Below, in pieces: positions 1 to 8,062 of a stretch of 22,476 nucleotides of DNA. Every line of letters begins with the position of its first letter. Position 1 is the first letter of the stretch. The notes beneath the pieces were generated by a model, which saw nothing but the letters and a program-made list of their open reading frames with translations, ran no database searches and was not told where the DNA came from. Location of the stretch: contig DIUV01000019.1 in the NCBI GenBank assembly GCA_002423155.1, positions 42,352 through 64,827 on the forward strand. The letters run 5' to 3'. Source of the stretch: Alphaproteobacteria bacterium UBA6149 (GTDB lineage Bacteria > Pseudomonadota > Alphaproteobacteria > Rickettsiales > UBA998). The position numbers and the translations under genes were made by a program.

Positions 1-953
1 GCATCAATAAAAGTGCCATCTAATAAGGCAATATTATCACCTGTTACGGTTATTTTTCCGCCGCGTTCTCCCGCTTTTCTCCCGCTAGCATCAAGGGTGG
101 CTTGTACTAAAACTTTGCTGGTTTTTGCCTTGCTTGTTGCCGCCGCAATAATAATTTCCCCATTTTTACTGCTTACGCTTTGTGCTTGTAAGACGCCAGC
201 TACATTAATCAAACTATCCACAATCCGCTTGCCACTGGCGGCAGTTAAGGAGATTTTGCCGCCATTGGCGGAGATAATTCCCCGATTATCCACTAATTGA
301 TTTTTTACCTTATCAGACACCGCCACTTGCAAAAGCTCATCACCGTAAAAATCCACCGTAGCGGTATCGCCTGAAGCTAAATGCACCCTTCCCAGTTTAG
401 CACTGATAATCCCTGAATTTAGCACATTAGGAGCGACCATGCCCACCAATCCTGCTTCTTGCGCAGTAATCTGCCCCTGATTGATGATGGCAGCTTGAGG
501 ATTGCCTGATTTATCTAGTTTTAAAGCTCCTGCTTGCATGAATTTAGCATTATCCACATCAGCGGTGCTGGCAATTAGGCTATTCACATCTACTTGCGCG
601 TTTTTGCCGAACAAAATACCGTTTTGGTTGATAATCAGCACTTTACCATTGGCGGTTAGTTTGCCATCTATCTGGCTGGGGGTGTTGCTGTTTACCCGAT
701 TGAGAATTATAGAATTACTATTGGGTTGATGAAACTTGGTCTGTTCATCCTTGCTAATATCAAACCCCCGCCAGTCAATTATAGCTTTATCACTATGTTG
801 GATGATGTCTAGTTTATTCACAGAACCATGAATAGTAGCTGCCCCAGCGCTGATATTTCCATTTACAGGGTTGGCGGAAGCAGCAGATAATGGCAGGCAA
901 AATGCCAGCACAAAATAGCTATATACCATTAATTTTTGCCAAAAGCAGATCAT
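1..953 (-). CDS. Filamentous haemagglutinin-type exoprotein (TpsA), N-terminal part, truncated by window edge
   Basis: Reading from an ATG at 953 towards base 1 gives 317 open codons with no stop, so the gene continues outside the window. Residues 1-27 look like a signal peptide (hydrophobic core, then LSAASA before NPVNG). The next ~230 residues match the two-partner-secretion domain of the FhaB/HMW1 family: IIDWRGFDIS, then ILNRVNSN, a PSQIDGKL segment, and NQNGILFG at residues 109-116, a variant of the family's NPNG(I/L) motif. Beyond that come short repetitive beta-helix-like stretches rich in G, N, V and I (for example NRGIISANGGKISLTAAS). Family knowledge: such proteins are exported by Sec and then by a dedicated TpsB outer-membrane pore, and act as adhesins, haemolysins or contact-dependent toxins. 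No TpsB gene is visible here. An alternative start is the ATG at 929. No convincing ribosome binding site precedes either. The family call is firm; the activity is unknown because the C-terminus is missing. Confidence 0.88.
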   Translation of the reverse strand, partial: MICFWQKLMVYSYFVLAFCLPLSAASANPVNGNISAGAATIHGSVNKLDIIQHSDKAIIDWRGFDISKDEQTKFHQPNSNSIILNRVNSNTPSQIDGKLTANGKVLIINQNGILFGKNAQVDVNSLIASTADVDNAKFMQAGALKLDKSGNPQAAIINQGQITAQEAGLVGMVAPNVLNSGIISAKLGRVHLASGDTATVDFYGDELLQVAVSDKVKNQLVDNRGIISANGGKISLTAASGKRIVDSLINVAGVLQAQSVSSKNGEIIIAAATSKAKTSKVLVQATLDASGRKAGERGGKITVTGDNIALLDGTFID

Positions 954-1098
954 AACAAATAATTTTATTTAATAATATTATATTTAACGACCAACTGTAT
1001 CAAAAAGGGATTAATATTTTGTTAAACGTGCCAGATAGGGCCTTGTTTTTGGGGACATGGTTAGGCAGTGCCACTTAAAAGCCACAGAAATGGAGCAA

Positions 1099-2118
1099 TT
1101 ATTTTCTACGATTAGATGCGGTCAATAAGGTTAAACTGTTAATGCAGGCAAGATTTTGGTCGCTAATCCGTTTCATATCGCGTTCTGTCCGGGTTAGGGA
1201 GGAGATTACCCGGATAATTTTTTCTAAATTATGGTTGGCTAAAGTGGCGCGGAATATGGGTTTGTATTTATAAAATACCGGGGGTTTTAGTTTTCTGTCC
1301 ATTATTTCATCAATGGGGATGTTTTGGCTTTGCAGGGAGAAAGCCTGTAGTAAGCGTTCGTAATAACGACCAACCGCGCGGATGATGCTAATGGGTGAAG
1401 TTCCCTCTCTAAATAATCTTTCGCTTAAAATATTAACATGGGAGATATTGCCTTGCATGATAGCGGTGAGTAAATCATCCATGCTGCGATCATTATTGGA
1501 GGCGATGAGGATTTCGGCTATCTCTAAGGTGAGATTGCGTTCTTGCCCTAAATAAATATCTATTTTATTTATTTCATTTTCGGTAATTGCCCGGTCATTG
1601 CCAAGATTTTCTACCAGATAGGCAAAGCAATTGCGATCATATTTTATGCCGCGTTTTTCTAAACCGTTTTTTATTACTTGCTCTAAGGAACGCCCTTCGT
1701 CGCGGTAGCAAGCCGCTGCCGCAAGGAAATTTTCTTTTTCAAACAAATAGCGCAGGCTGGATTTGCTGGCTAATTCGCCGCCACAAACGATTAGATAATT
1801 CTGGCAACTGGGATGCGCAAAGGCTTCTTTTAAATGGGGGGTTAAAAAATCTTCTGCGTCACGAATGGCAACTACGGGATTATCACCCATTAGCGACATG
1901 GCCGACATGTTTTCAAAGATAAGAGAAGGGTTTTCTTTGATGCTGGCGGCTTCTAGCCAAGTTACGGCGAAATTATCATCGGGCTTTTTGCCCAAAGCCA
2001 GTAAGGTTTTTTTAGCATTTTCGCGCACCTGTCCTGCGTCGGGGCCATAAAAGAGCACCGCTTTTTGGGTAGAGGGGTTTTTAAAAAAACCTTCGACTTG
2101 TTGGTTAGTTAGTTTCAT
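1099..2118 (-). CDS. holA: DNA polymerase III subunit delta
   Basis: The 339-residue product fits HolA (E. coli 343 residues). The N-terminus MKLTNQQVEGFFKN is followed by the characteristic FYGPDAGQVRENAKK segment, which sits where the family keeps a degenerate AAA+ nucleotide-binding loop. Family role: delta opens the beta sliding clamp within the clamp-loader complex. The C-terminal part (SIIRAVGRYYERLLQA, KPPVFYKYKPIFRATL) resembles the helical collar domain of the family. The ATG start overlaps the end of the upstream transporter gene by 14 bases, so translation is probably coupled. This is the last gene of the leuS-led run. In many proteobacteria holA directly follows lptE; here two genes lie between them. 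Confidence 0.93.
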   Translation of the reverse strand: MKLTNQQVEGFFKNPSTQKAVLFYGPDAGQVRENAKKTLLALGKKPDDNFAVTWLEAASIKENPSLIFENMSAMSLMGDNPVVAIRDAEDFLTPHLKEAFAHPSCQNYLIVCGGELASKSSLRYLFEKENFLAAAACYRDEGRSLEQVIKNGLEKRGIKYDRNCFAYLVENLGNDRAITENEINKIDIYLGQERNLTLEIAEILIASNNDRSMDDLLTAIMQGNISHVNILSERLFREGTSPISIIRAVGRYYERLLQAFSLQSQNIPIDEIMDRKLKPPVFYKYKPIFRATLANHNLEKIIRVISSLTRTERDMKRISDQNLACINSLTLLTASNRRK

Positions 2119-3430
2119 GGTTTTTCTTTAATATGGTCTGGTTTTTAATGTTTCTAAAAGTAGGAACAAGGTTTTTTTTATGAGTGAATGCCGTATAATA
2201 GATGGTAAAACAACCGTTGATAATGGCAATGAACAGAAAAATTTGCGGAATAGTATAGGAAAGCTTGAGCAATAAAACGGTAAGCAAAGCAGAAACCACC
2301 ATAAAGGCAGCATTTAAAACATTATTCGCGGCAATAATACGGGCGCGATGGAGCGGCTCACTCGAATGTTGCATGATGGCATAAAGCGGCACGATGTAAA
2401 TGCCCGAACAGACGGCGATTAGTAACAGGTCGATGATAATATGCAGACCTTGGGTGTTTTTAAGAAAATCCAGCGCGCTGATTAGGCTGGTTCCGTTGGT
2501 AAAAGCATTGCTGGCGAAATATAAATCTATGGTGAAAATAGAAATTCCAAGGGCAGCGAGAGGAACATAAGTGCTTTGAATTTGCCCCTTTAGCAACTTA
2601 TTGCACCAGATGGAGCCAATGCCGATACCGAGTGAAAAAATGGTGAGAAATAAAGTAACTAAAGTTTCATCTCCATGTAAAACATCTTTTGCATAAGTCG
2701 GAAATTGCGAAAGAAAAGTAGCGCCAATCAGCCAAAACCACGAGATTCCTAAAATAGATAGGAAAACTTTTTTGTTTTGGCGGCTAAAGCCAATGATTTT
2801 ACAGGTTTCGCTCCAGATATTATAATTGATTTTTATCTCTGGTTCGGGAGCGGGAGCTATGGGGATAAAGCGACTACTGATATAGCCGATGATTGCTAGT
2901 CCGATTAGAGAAAAAGATATAAAACTAACTCCCTGAGGCTGTAAAATCAGCAATCCCCCCAAGATAGTACCCAGCAAAATAGCCAAGAATGTGCCTGCTT
3001 CAATATAGGCATTGCCAGAAAGCAGGTCTTTTTCGGGCAAATGTTGTGGTAAAAGCGCGTATTTTATGGGACCAAAAAAGGTGGAATGGGTGCCCATGCA
3101 GAATAAGGAAAATAATAAGAAATTTATATGCTGGGTGTAAAAACCAATGCTAGCGCAGAGCATGATGAGGATTTCGGCAATTTTAATTATGCGCGTAAGC
3201 TGCGCGCGGTCATATTTATCGGCAAATTGCCCGGCAGTGGCGGAGAATAGGAAAAAAGGTAGGATGAATAAGCCTGCCGCAAGGGTGACTAGAATTTGCG
3301 CATTTTGATGTTGTTCTACCGCGATACGGTAAGTCACCAACATAACCAGAGCATTTTTTAAGAGATTATCGTTAAAGGCACCTAAGAATTGGGTAATAAA
3401 TAGCGGTAGGAAAGATTTTTTAAAAAACAT
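2105..3430 (-). CDS. MFS transporter, LplT-like (putative lysophospholipid transporter)
   Basis: A 441-residue hydrophobic protein with about twelve membrane segments. The N-terminus (FITQFLGAFNDNLLKNALVM, about residues 11-30) is the signature of the LplT / Aas-associated branch of the major facilitator superfamily. An ATAGQFADKYDR loop between the second and third helices is the MFS motif-A equivalent, and FFGPIKYALLPQHLPEKDLL is also typical of this branch. Family knowledge: LplT flips lysophospholipids across the inner membrane for re-acylation by the acyltransferase Aas, often encoded beside or fused to it. No acyltransferase domain is present here or next door. The gene starts 11 bases after the hydrolase stop codon, with AAAGG upstream of the ATG, and overlaps holA at its 3' end. 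The substrate is inferred from the family only. Confidence 0.82.
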   Translation of the reverse strand: MFFKKSFLPLFITQFLGAFNDNLLKNALVMLVTYRIAVEQHQNAQILVTLAAGLFILPFFLFSATAGQFADKYDRAQLTRIIKIAEILIMLCASIGFYTQHINFLLFSLFCMGTHSTFFGPIKYALLPQHLPEKDLLSGNAYIEAGTFLAILLGTILGGLLILQPQGVSFISFSLIGLAIIGYISSRFIPIAPAPEPEIKINYNIWSETCKIIGFSRQNKKVFLSILGISWFWLIGATFLSQFPTYAKDVLHGDETLVTLFLTIFSLGIGIGSIWCNKLLKGQIQSTYVPLAALGISIFTIDLYFASNAFTNGTSLISALDFLKNTQGLHIIIDLLLIAVCSGIYIVPLYAIMQHSSEPLHRARIIAANNVLNAAFMVVSALLTVLLLKLSYTIPQIFLFIAIINGCFTIYYTAFTHKKNLVPTFRNIKNQTILKKNHETN

Positions 3431-3441
3431 AATTATTACCT

Positions 3442-4089
3442 TTAGGGTTTTTTGTTGAACGAACCATTCTCAATAAAATTTAGCGTTTGCAGTAAAGCTT
3501 TCTTATTCCGCGGGAAAAAAGTATGGCTGGAGGGAATAACCAGATGGTCTTTCATTCCGTCAAGTTTTGTACTGTTGATAGAAACCGTACCATCACTAGG
3601 TTTGCCGATTACTAATGAACAAATAGGATTAATTGAGCGATTGCCCGCGATGATGCCTAATTCATAATTCACTGACCCAAAAATAATTTCTGCATTTTCA
3701 AATTTGGTGACTAATTGTTGACCAGCAGGACCATAAATTTTGTGAAAGAACCAGCGATTTTTGACTAAATCCGCAATTTCGCTGCCATTATTGGGGGTTG
3801 CCAGCATGACAATGCGTCCCAATCTCTCTACAGAAAAACGATTTAAATAGGCGCGAATTACTAAGCCACCCATGGAATAACCGACGAAATGGATTTTTCC
3901 GGAGGTTTTTGTGGCAAATTCATGAATTTGTGGGTGTAGATGTTGGGCAATTTCTTCAATAGTTTGTTTGGTGGAGGGGTAGTTGAGATTTAGGGTTTGA
4001 TAGCCGTTTTTTTCTAAAAGCGAGCTAAGCTTCTTCATGCTACGATTCGTCCGTAAAATTCCATGTAAAATTATTACCCCGTCTTTCAC
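3442..4089 (-). CDS. Alpha/beta-hydrolase fold protein, lipase-like
   Basis: A 215-residue serine hydrolase with an intact catalytic triad. VIILHGILR (residues 5-13) supplies the oxyanion HG motif, GYSMGG (70-75) carries nucleophile Ser72, Asp166 lies in GKPSDGTVS, and His189 in PSSHTFF. ATPNNGSEIAD (97-107) is typical of the triacylglycerol-lipase / PGAP1-like branch. There is no signal peptide, so it is probably cytoplasmic. The start is GTG: AGGGGAAG lies a few bases upstream, and an ATG overlapping this position is immediately followed by a stop. It lies 12 bases after lptE and 11 before the LplT-like transporter, suggesting a role in membrane-lipid turnover. That role is inference; the substrate cannot be read from sequence. 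Confidence 0.85.
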   Translation of the reverse strand: MKDGVIILHGILRTNRSMKKLSSLLEKNGYQTLNLNYPSTKQTIEEIAQHLHPQIHEFATKTSGKIHFVGYSMGGLVIRAYLNRFSVERLGRIVMLATPNNGSEIADLVKNRWFFHKIYGPAGQQLVTKFENAEIIFGSVNYELGIIAGNRSINPICSLVIGKPSDGTVSINSTKLDGMKDHLVIPSSHTFFPRNKKALLQTLNFIENGSFNKKP

Positions 4090-4101
4090 ATGCTTCCCCT
4101 A

Positions 4102-4611
4102 TTAGAAATTTTTTGCCAAAATCGCGGCAATCCTGTGCTCATAAAGCGGAGCCAGTTCAGTTATGCCGCGGCGGAGATTATCTTCTGAGGCAACATAAGT
4201 TGCGTAGTTGGCGTCGCTGACATCATAATCCACCATTTTGCTGATTTGCCCTTGTTGGATTATTTTCCCAGTGGTGATATTCCGCAAAATATAGGGGGAA
4301 ATGAAATTTACGCGGTAACGCTGCACAGTTCCATCATCACGCACGAGAATAGGTACGGATTCTTTGCGTAAATCCACCTCGAGCGAGTATTTTTTATCAC
4401 TCGCCTGGGCAACGTTAAACTCATCTTCTAATGCGGCTTGTAAAAGCTGCCCTTCATGTTTTGGGGCTTTAGTTTTTATAACCACATCCGACAGAGCATG
4501 ACCATTATTCTGGTTTTGCCCATAAATTGGCGTAAAACCACAAGCTGGCAATGCCAAGCACAAAAAGATATAAAAACGATATATATAAAAACAACTAGGC
4601 GACCACGACAT
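4102..4611 (-). CDS. lptE: LPS-assembly lipoprotein LptE
   Basis: Product of 169 residues. A hydrophobic signal sequence (FYIFLCLALPAC) ends in a lipobox with the lipidated cysteine at residue 24, directly followed by GFTPIYG, the usual mature N-terminus (GF.PLYG) of alphaproteobacterial LptE. The rest is a mix of strands and helices with VQRYRV and an ITELAPLYEHRIAAIL end typical of the family. Role: LptE plugs the LptD beta-barrel and helps place lipopolysaccharide in the outer leaflet. The frame also opens at a TTG (4617), but AGGA lies about six bases before the ATG at 4611, so that ATG is preferred. It overlaps the end of leuS by 17 bases. The leuS-lptE pairing is widely conserved and supports the call. 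Confidence 0.85.
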   Translation of the reverse strand: MSWSPSCFYIYRFYIFLCLALPACGFTPIYGQNQNNGHALSDVVIKTKAPKHEGQLLQAALEDEFNVAQASDKKYSLEVDLRKESVPILVRDDGTVQRYRVNFISPYILRNITTGKIIQQGQISKMVDYDVSDANYATYVASEDNLRRGITELAPLYEHRIAAILAKNF

Positions 4612-7141
4612 TGACAATCCTATTCGGTACGACCACGACTTTTTTCAAAGCTTTTCCTGCCAGTAGGGGGATGATTTTATCATGCTGGAGGGCGGTATTT
4701 TCAACAATTTTACTATCCGCATCTTTGCTCATTTCAAACGTGGCGCGTAGCTTGCCATTAACTTGGATGGCGATTACCACTTTATCTTCTACTAAAAGCT
4801 CCGGATTGGCAGTTGGCCAATTACGGGTAGTTACTAAATCCTGATTGCCCAATTTTTGCCACATGCTTTCGGCTAAATGCGGCATGAAGGGGGAAATTAC
4901 ATGGATGAGTGCTTCTAAGCCTTCGCGCATCACTGCGCCGGCGCCTTCTTTTTTGGTATCCATAGAAATAAGCGCGTTGCTTAATTCACGAATGCGTGCC
5001 ACGGCTTTGTTGAAATGGAAAAGCTCAATATCTTCTCCTACCATGGCGATGGTTTGGTGAATTTTTTTGCGGATTTCCAATAATTCCCCGGCAACTTCCG
5101 TTTGACTGGTGTTTTGAATGAGCGAGAAATTTTCTTCCAGCAACAACCATAAGCGATTAACATAACGCCAAGCGCCAGCAATTCCGGTATCCGTCCATTC
5201 TAAATCGCGCTCAGGCGGAGAATCGGAAAGCATGAATAAACGTGCGGTGTCTGCTCCGTAATTTTCCATAATTGGGCGCGGATCTACGGTGTTTTTCTTA
5301 GACTTACTCATTTTTTCGGAGCGCCCAATAGTAACTTTTTCGCCCGTTTCTTGATGAGTAGCGCCAGAATTATTTTTGATAATTTCTTCGGGGTACAACC
5401 AGCGACCATCCTCGCCTTTATAAGTCTCGTGCCCGATCATTCCTTGGGTTAGTAGTTGCGAGAAGGGTTCGGCAACTGACAAGTAACCACAATGTTTTAA
5501 AGCACGGGTGAAAAAGCGTGCGTATAACAAATGCAACACCGCATGTTCTACGCCGCCAATATAACAATCTACGGGCAGCCAATAATCTGCCGCGTCTTTG
5601 TCTATGCCAATCGGCGATTCAGGTGAGGCAAAACGGGCAAAATACCAGGAAGACTCAAAGAAAGTATCAAAAGTATCGGTTTCTCTGGTGGCTGGTTTGC
5701 CACATTCGGGGCAATTAATATGCTTCCAAGTTGGATGATGCGCCAAGGGATTGCCGGGGGCGTCAAAAGAAACATCTTCCGGCAAGGTTACGGGCAGATG
5801 TTTTTCGGGCACTGGCACGGTGCCGCAAATTTCACAATGAATTATAGGTATCGGGCAGCCCCAATAACGCTGCCGCGAAATTCCCCAATCGCGTAGGCGG
5901 AAATTCTTTTTCGCTGTGCCCATGCCCAGTTTTTCTAAGCGGGAGATAACTTCTTGTTTCGCTTGTTCGCTGGTTAGACCATTGAGAAAGTCGGAGTTTA
6001 CTAATATACCGCTTTCGGTAAAGGCCTCGTTAGTAATTTCTGGTATCTGTTCGCCATCGGCAATTACCGGGGTTACGGAAAGATTATATTTACGGGCAAA
6101 GTCTAAATCGCGCTGGTCATGTGCTGGGCAGCCAAATACGGCGCCTGAGCCATAATCCATCAGTACAAAATTAGCGACATAAACGGGAAAAGTTGCATCT
6201 AAGAACGGATGTTTTACACGTAATCCCGTATCAAAGCCTTTCTTTTCGGCTTTTTCAATCGCCTCTTCGCTGGTGCCTAGTTGTGAGCATTCTTGTAAGA
6301 AGTTTTTTAAATCCGCATTGGTTTCGGCAAGTTTTTTGGCTAACGCATGTTCAGAAGAAATTGCGCAAAAAGACATGCCAAAAATAGTATCAGGTCGAGT
6401 GGTATAAACTTCTAAGCTTTCCGCTGAATCCACCAGCGCAAAAGAAATATTGGCGCCAAAAGATTTGCCAATCCATTTTTCCTGCATGAGCCGTACTTTG
6501 TCCGGCCAGTTCTTTAATTCGTCTAACCCAGCCAATAAATCATCCGCAAAATCAGTGATGCGTAAGAACCATTGCGAAAGCAAGCGGCGTTCCACCAAGG
6601 CGCCCGAACGCCAACCGCGCCCATCTACTACTTGTTCATTGGCTAGAACCGTATTATCTACCGGGTCCCAATTAACCACCGAAGCTTTGCGATAAGCCAA
6701 GCCTGATTTTAACATTTTCAGGAAGAATTTTTGTTCATGCTGATAATATTGGGGGTCACAAGTAGCAATCTCACGTTCCCAATCATAAGATAGCCCAATT
6801 GAGCGTAATTGTTCACGCATGGTAGCAATATTCTTATGCGTCCACGCGGCGGGATGCACGTTATTTTGAATCGCCGCATTTTCCGCTGGAAGACCAAACG
6901 CATCCCAACCCATGGGGTGCAACACATTAAATCCGCGCATGCGTTTATAACGCGCTACCACATCCCCCAGCGTATAATTACGCACATGCCCCATATGGAT
7001 ATTCCCCGAAGGATAGGGAAACATTTCTAAAACATAATATTTCGGGCGAGTTTTATCTTCTACGGCGCGAAAAACTCCGCGCTCTGCCCAGATTTTTTGC
7101 CAATGGGCTTCCGATTCAAAAAAATTATAGCGTTCTGACAT
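4595..7141 (-). CDS. leuS: Leucyl-tRNA synthetase
   Basis: An 848-residue class Ia aminoacyl-tRNA synthetase (E. coli LeuS 860 residues) that charges tRNA-Leu in the cytoplasm. Visible features, in order: MFPYPSGNIHMGHVRNYTLGD with the HIGH-type motif at residues 49-52; an editing (CP1) domain with VYTTRPDTIFG; a zinc-finger-like insertion with cysteine pairs (CEICG, CPECG); DTFDTFFESSWYFARF; and KMSKSKKN with Met at 611. The C-terminus ends in the VNGKLRATFEMSKDAD and KVVVVPNRIVNVVV segments of the tRNA-binding domain. GAGGT lies seven bases before the ATG. It heads the minus-strand run leuS > lptE > hydrolase > transporter > holA, so it probably shares a promoter located in 7142-7309. Confidence 0.98.
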   Translation of the reverse strand: MSERYNFFESEAHWQKIWAERGVFRAVEDKTRPKYYVLEMFPYPSGNIHMGHVRNYTLGDVVARYKRMRGFNVLHPMGWDAFGLPAENAAIQNNVHPAAWTHKNIATMREQLRSIGLSYDWEREIATCDPQYYQHEQKFFLKMLKSGLAYRKASVVNWDPVDNTVLANEQVVDGRGWRSGALVERRLLSQWFLRITDFADDLLAGLDELKNWPDKVRLMQEKWIGKSFGANISFALVDSAESLEVYTTRPDTIFGMSFCAISSEHALAKKLAETNADLKNFLQECSQLGTSEEAIEKAEKKGFDTGLRVKHPFLDATFPVYVANFVLMDYGSGAVFGCPAHDQRDLDFARKYNLSVTPVIADGEQIPEITNEAFTESGILVNSDFLNGLTSEQAKQEVISRLEKLGMGTAKKNFRLRDWGISRQRYWGCPIPIIHCEICGTVPVPEKHLPVTLPEDVSFDAPGNPLAHHPTWKHINCPECGKPATRETDTFDTFFESSWYFARFASPESPIGIDKDAADYWLPVDCYIGGVEHAVLHLLYARFFTRALKHCGYLSVAEPFSQLLTQGMIGHETYKGEDGRWLYPEEIIKNNSGATHQETGEKVTIGRSEKMSKSKKNTVDPRPIMENYGADTARLFMLSDSPPERDLEWTDTGIAGAWRYVNRLWLLLEENFSLIQNTSQTEVAGELLEIRKKIHQTIAMVGEDIELFHFNKAVARIRELSNALISMDTKKEGAGAVMREGLEALIHVISPFMPHLAESMWQKLGNQDLVTTRNWPTANPELLVEDKVVIAIQVNGKLRATFEMSKDADSKIVENTALQHDKIIPLLAGKALKKVVVVPNRIVNVVVA

Positions 7142-7309
7142 TATTTACCTCAAATTTCCAAGCTGTAACCCTACAACAGGTTAAAAAATGCTGCAACTAT
7201 GGATATTGGGGAATTTGACCTTTTAATAAACAAACTCCTTGTAAAAAAGCAATTATGTATATAAAGTTAATGCTTCATGATTGTTTTTACATAAAATATT
7301 AGGATTAAC

Positions 7310-7480
7310 ATGTTTTCTACAAAACTAGAAAAACAAAAATTCAAAAAAATTCAATCAAGATTTTTCAGCGGAAATGTTTTAGCCCAAAAAGGCAATTACA
7401 TAACTAAAGAAGAAATTGATGAATTAAGAAAGAAAGTGTTGAAACCCTTTAAATCTAAAAAATTTAAAGAGGCTTTTTAA
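7310..7480 (+). CDS. Small basic protein of unknown function (56 residues)
   Basis: An ATG with AGGA five bases upstream opens a 56-codon frame beginning MFSTKLEKQKFKK and ending KFKEAF. I do not recognise it. The product is strongly basic: 16 Lys/Arg against 6 Asp/Glu. It contains a helical stretch YITKEEIDELRKKVLKPF (residues 30-47) and has no membrane segment. Its stop codon TAA shares its last base with the ATG of the following gene (TAATG), which strongly suggests the two are translated together. The ribosome binding site, the coupled downstream gene and the lysine-rich composition shared with that gene make it likely to be real despite its size. It could bind nucleic acid or partner the downstream protein; both are guesses. 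Confidence 0.62.
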   Translation: MFSTKLEKQKFKKIQSRFFSGNVLAQKGNYITKEEIDELRKKVLKPFKSKKFKEAF

Positions 7481-8049
7481 TGCCCGTAACAAAGGAATCC
7501 TTTGATAGGATTAACGCTGACTTTAAGTCAGCCGAAAAATCAATTAAAGACTGTGAAATTTGGATGAATGAACTGCCTCAAGGGGCAGTAAATGAGCTGA
7601 GATATGCTGCTTCTCATTTAGTTGAATATTTGGTGAGCGAAGACGAAGAGCACTTAAAAAAGTTTCAACGTCATTGCAAGCGAGCAAAATATGACTCAAA
7701 AGAAATCCCTGTTTTGATGATAAAGGAAAAGATAGATATTCTTTTAGAAAGATTTCAAGGTAACGAAGATATAGTTAGCGATGTAATTAGCGAAGAATAC
7801 TCAAAAATTTTGAAATCAAGACGAGAAACCAATAAAGCTATTTCAGATGCAAATAATTTAAGAGATAGCCGCGAAGAATATTTAGATGCTATCAATGAAT
7901 GTTTGGGAGTTTTGCAACAAAATCTGGCGACACTGGAAGATGCAGTTCCAGCAATAGAAAGAAAGATAAAAAGAGCAAAATTTCACAATTATTTGGGTGT
8001 CTTGGGCTTGCTTGCGGCTGTTATAGCTGGAATTAAAAGTTTCTGGTAG
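7480..8049 (+). CDS. Helical tail-anchored membrane protein of unknown function
   Basis: Product of 189 residues, not recognised. Residues 1-165 are charged and almost certainly helical, with coiled-coil-like runs (residues about 1-30, 75-125, 130-165) and few glycines or prolines. The last ~20 residues (NYLGVLGLLAAVIAGIKSFW, 170-189) form one hydrophobic segment at the extreme C-terminus. The predicted topology is a cytoplasmic coiled coil anchored in the inner membrane by its tail. AAGAGG lies seven bases before the ATG. The ATG overlaps the stop of the upstream 56-residue gene by one base. The pair lies between leuS and a convergent glycosyltransferase gene. It appears more AT- and lysine-rich than those neighbours, which hints at acquisition but does not prove it. 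Function is unknown. Confidence 0.78.
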   Translation: MPVTKESFDRINADFKSAEKSIKDCEIWMNELPQGAVNELRYAASHLVEYLVSEDEEHLKKFQRHCKRAKYDSKEIPVLMIKEKIDILLERFQGNEDIVSDVISEEYSKILKSRRETNKAISDANNLRDSREEYLDAINECLGVLQQNLATLEDAVPAIERKIKRAKFHNYLGVLGLLAAVIAGIKSFW

Positions 8050-8062
8050 TTCTCAAGCAAAC

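Noticed and set aside
13..729. Two plus-strand open frames (95 and 75 codons) near the window start
   Set aside because: They are antisense to the filamentous-haemagglutinin-like gene, which has a clear signal peptide and family motifs on the minus strand.
1012..1098. Possible terminator or small RNA between holA and the exoprotein gene
   Set aside because: Some G- and T-rich sequence is present, but no stem longer than a few base pairs with a U tract could be found.
7142..7309. Divergent promoter between leuS and the 56-codon gene
   Set aside because: The region is AT-rich with several partial boxes (for example TTGACC at 7215-7220), but no pair with good spacing stands out, so no site was called.
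7310..8049. Naming the pair a toxin-antitoxin or anti-phage system
   Set aside because: Only size, overlap and topology point that way; no known toxin, antitoxin or defence motif is visible, so it is left as unknown.
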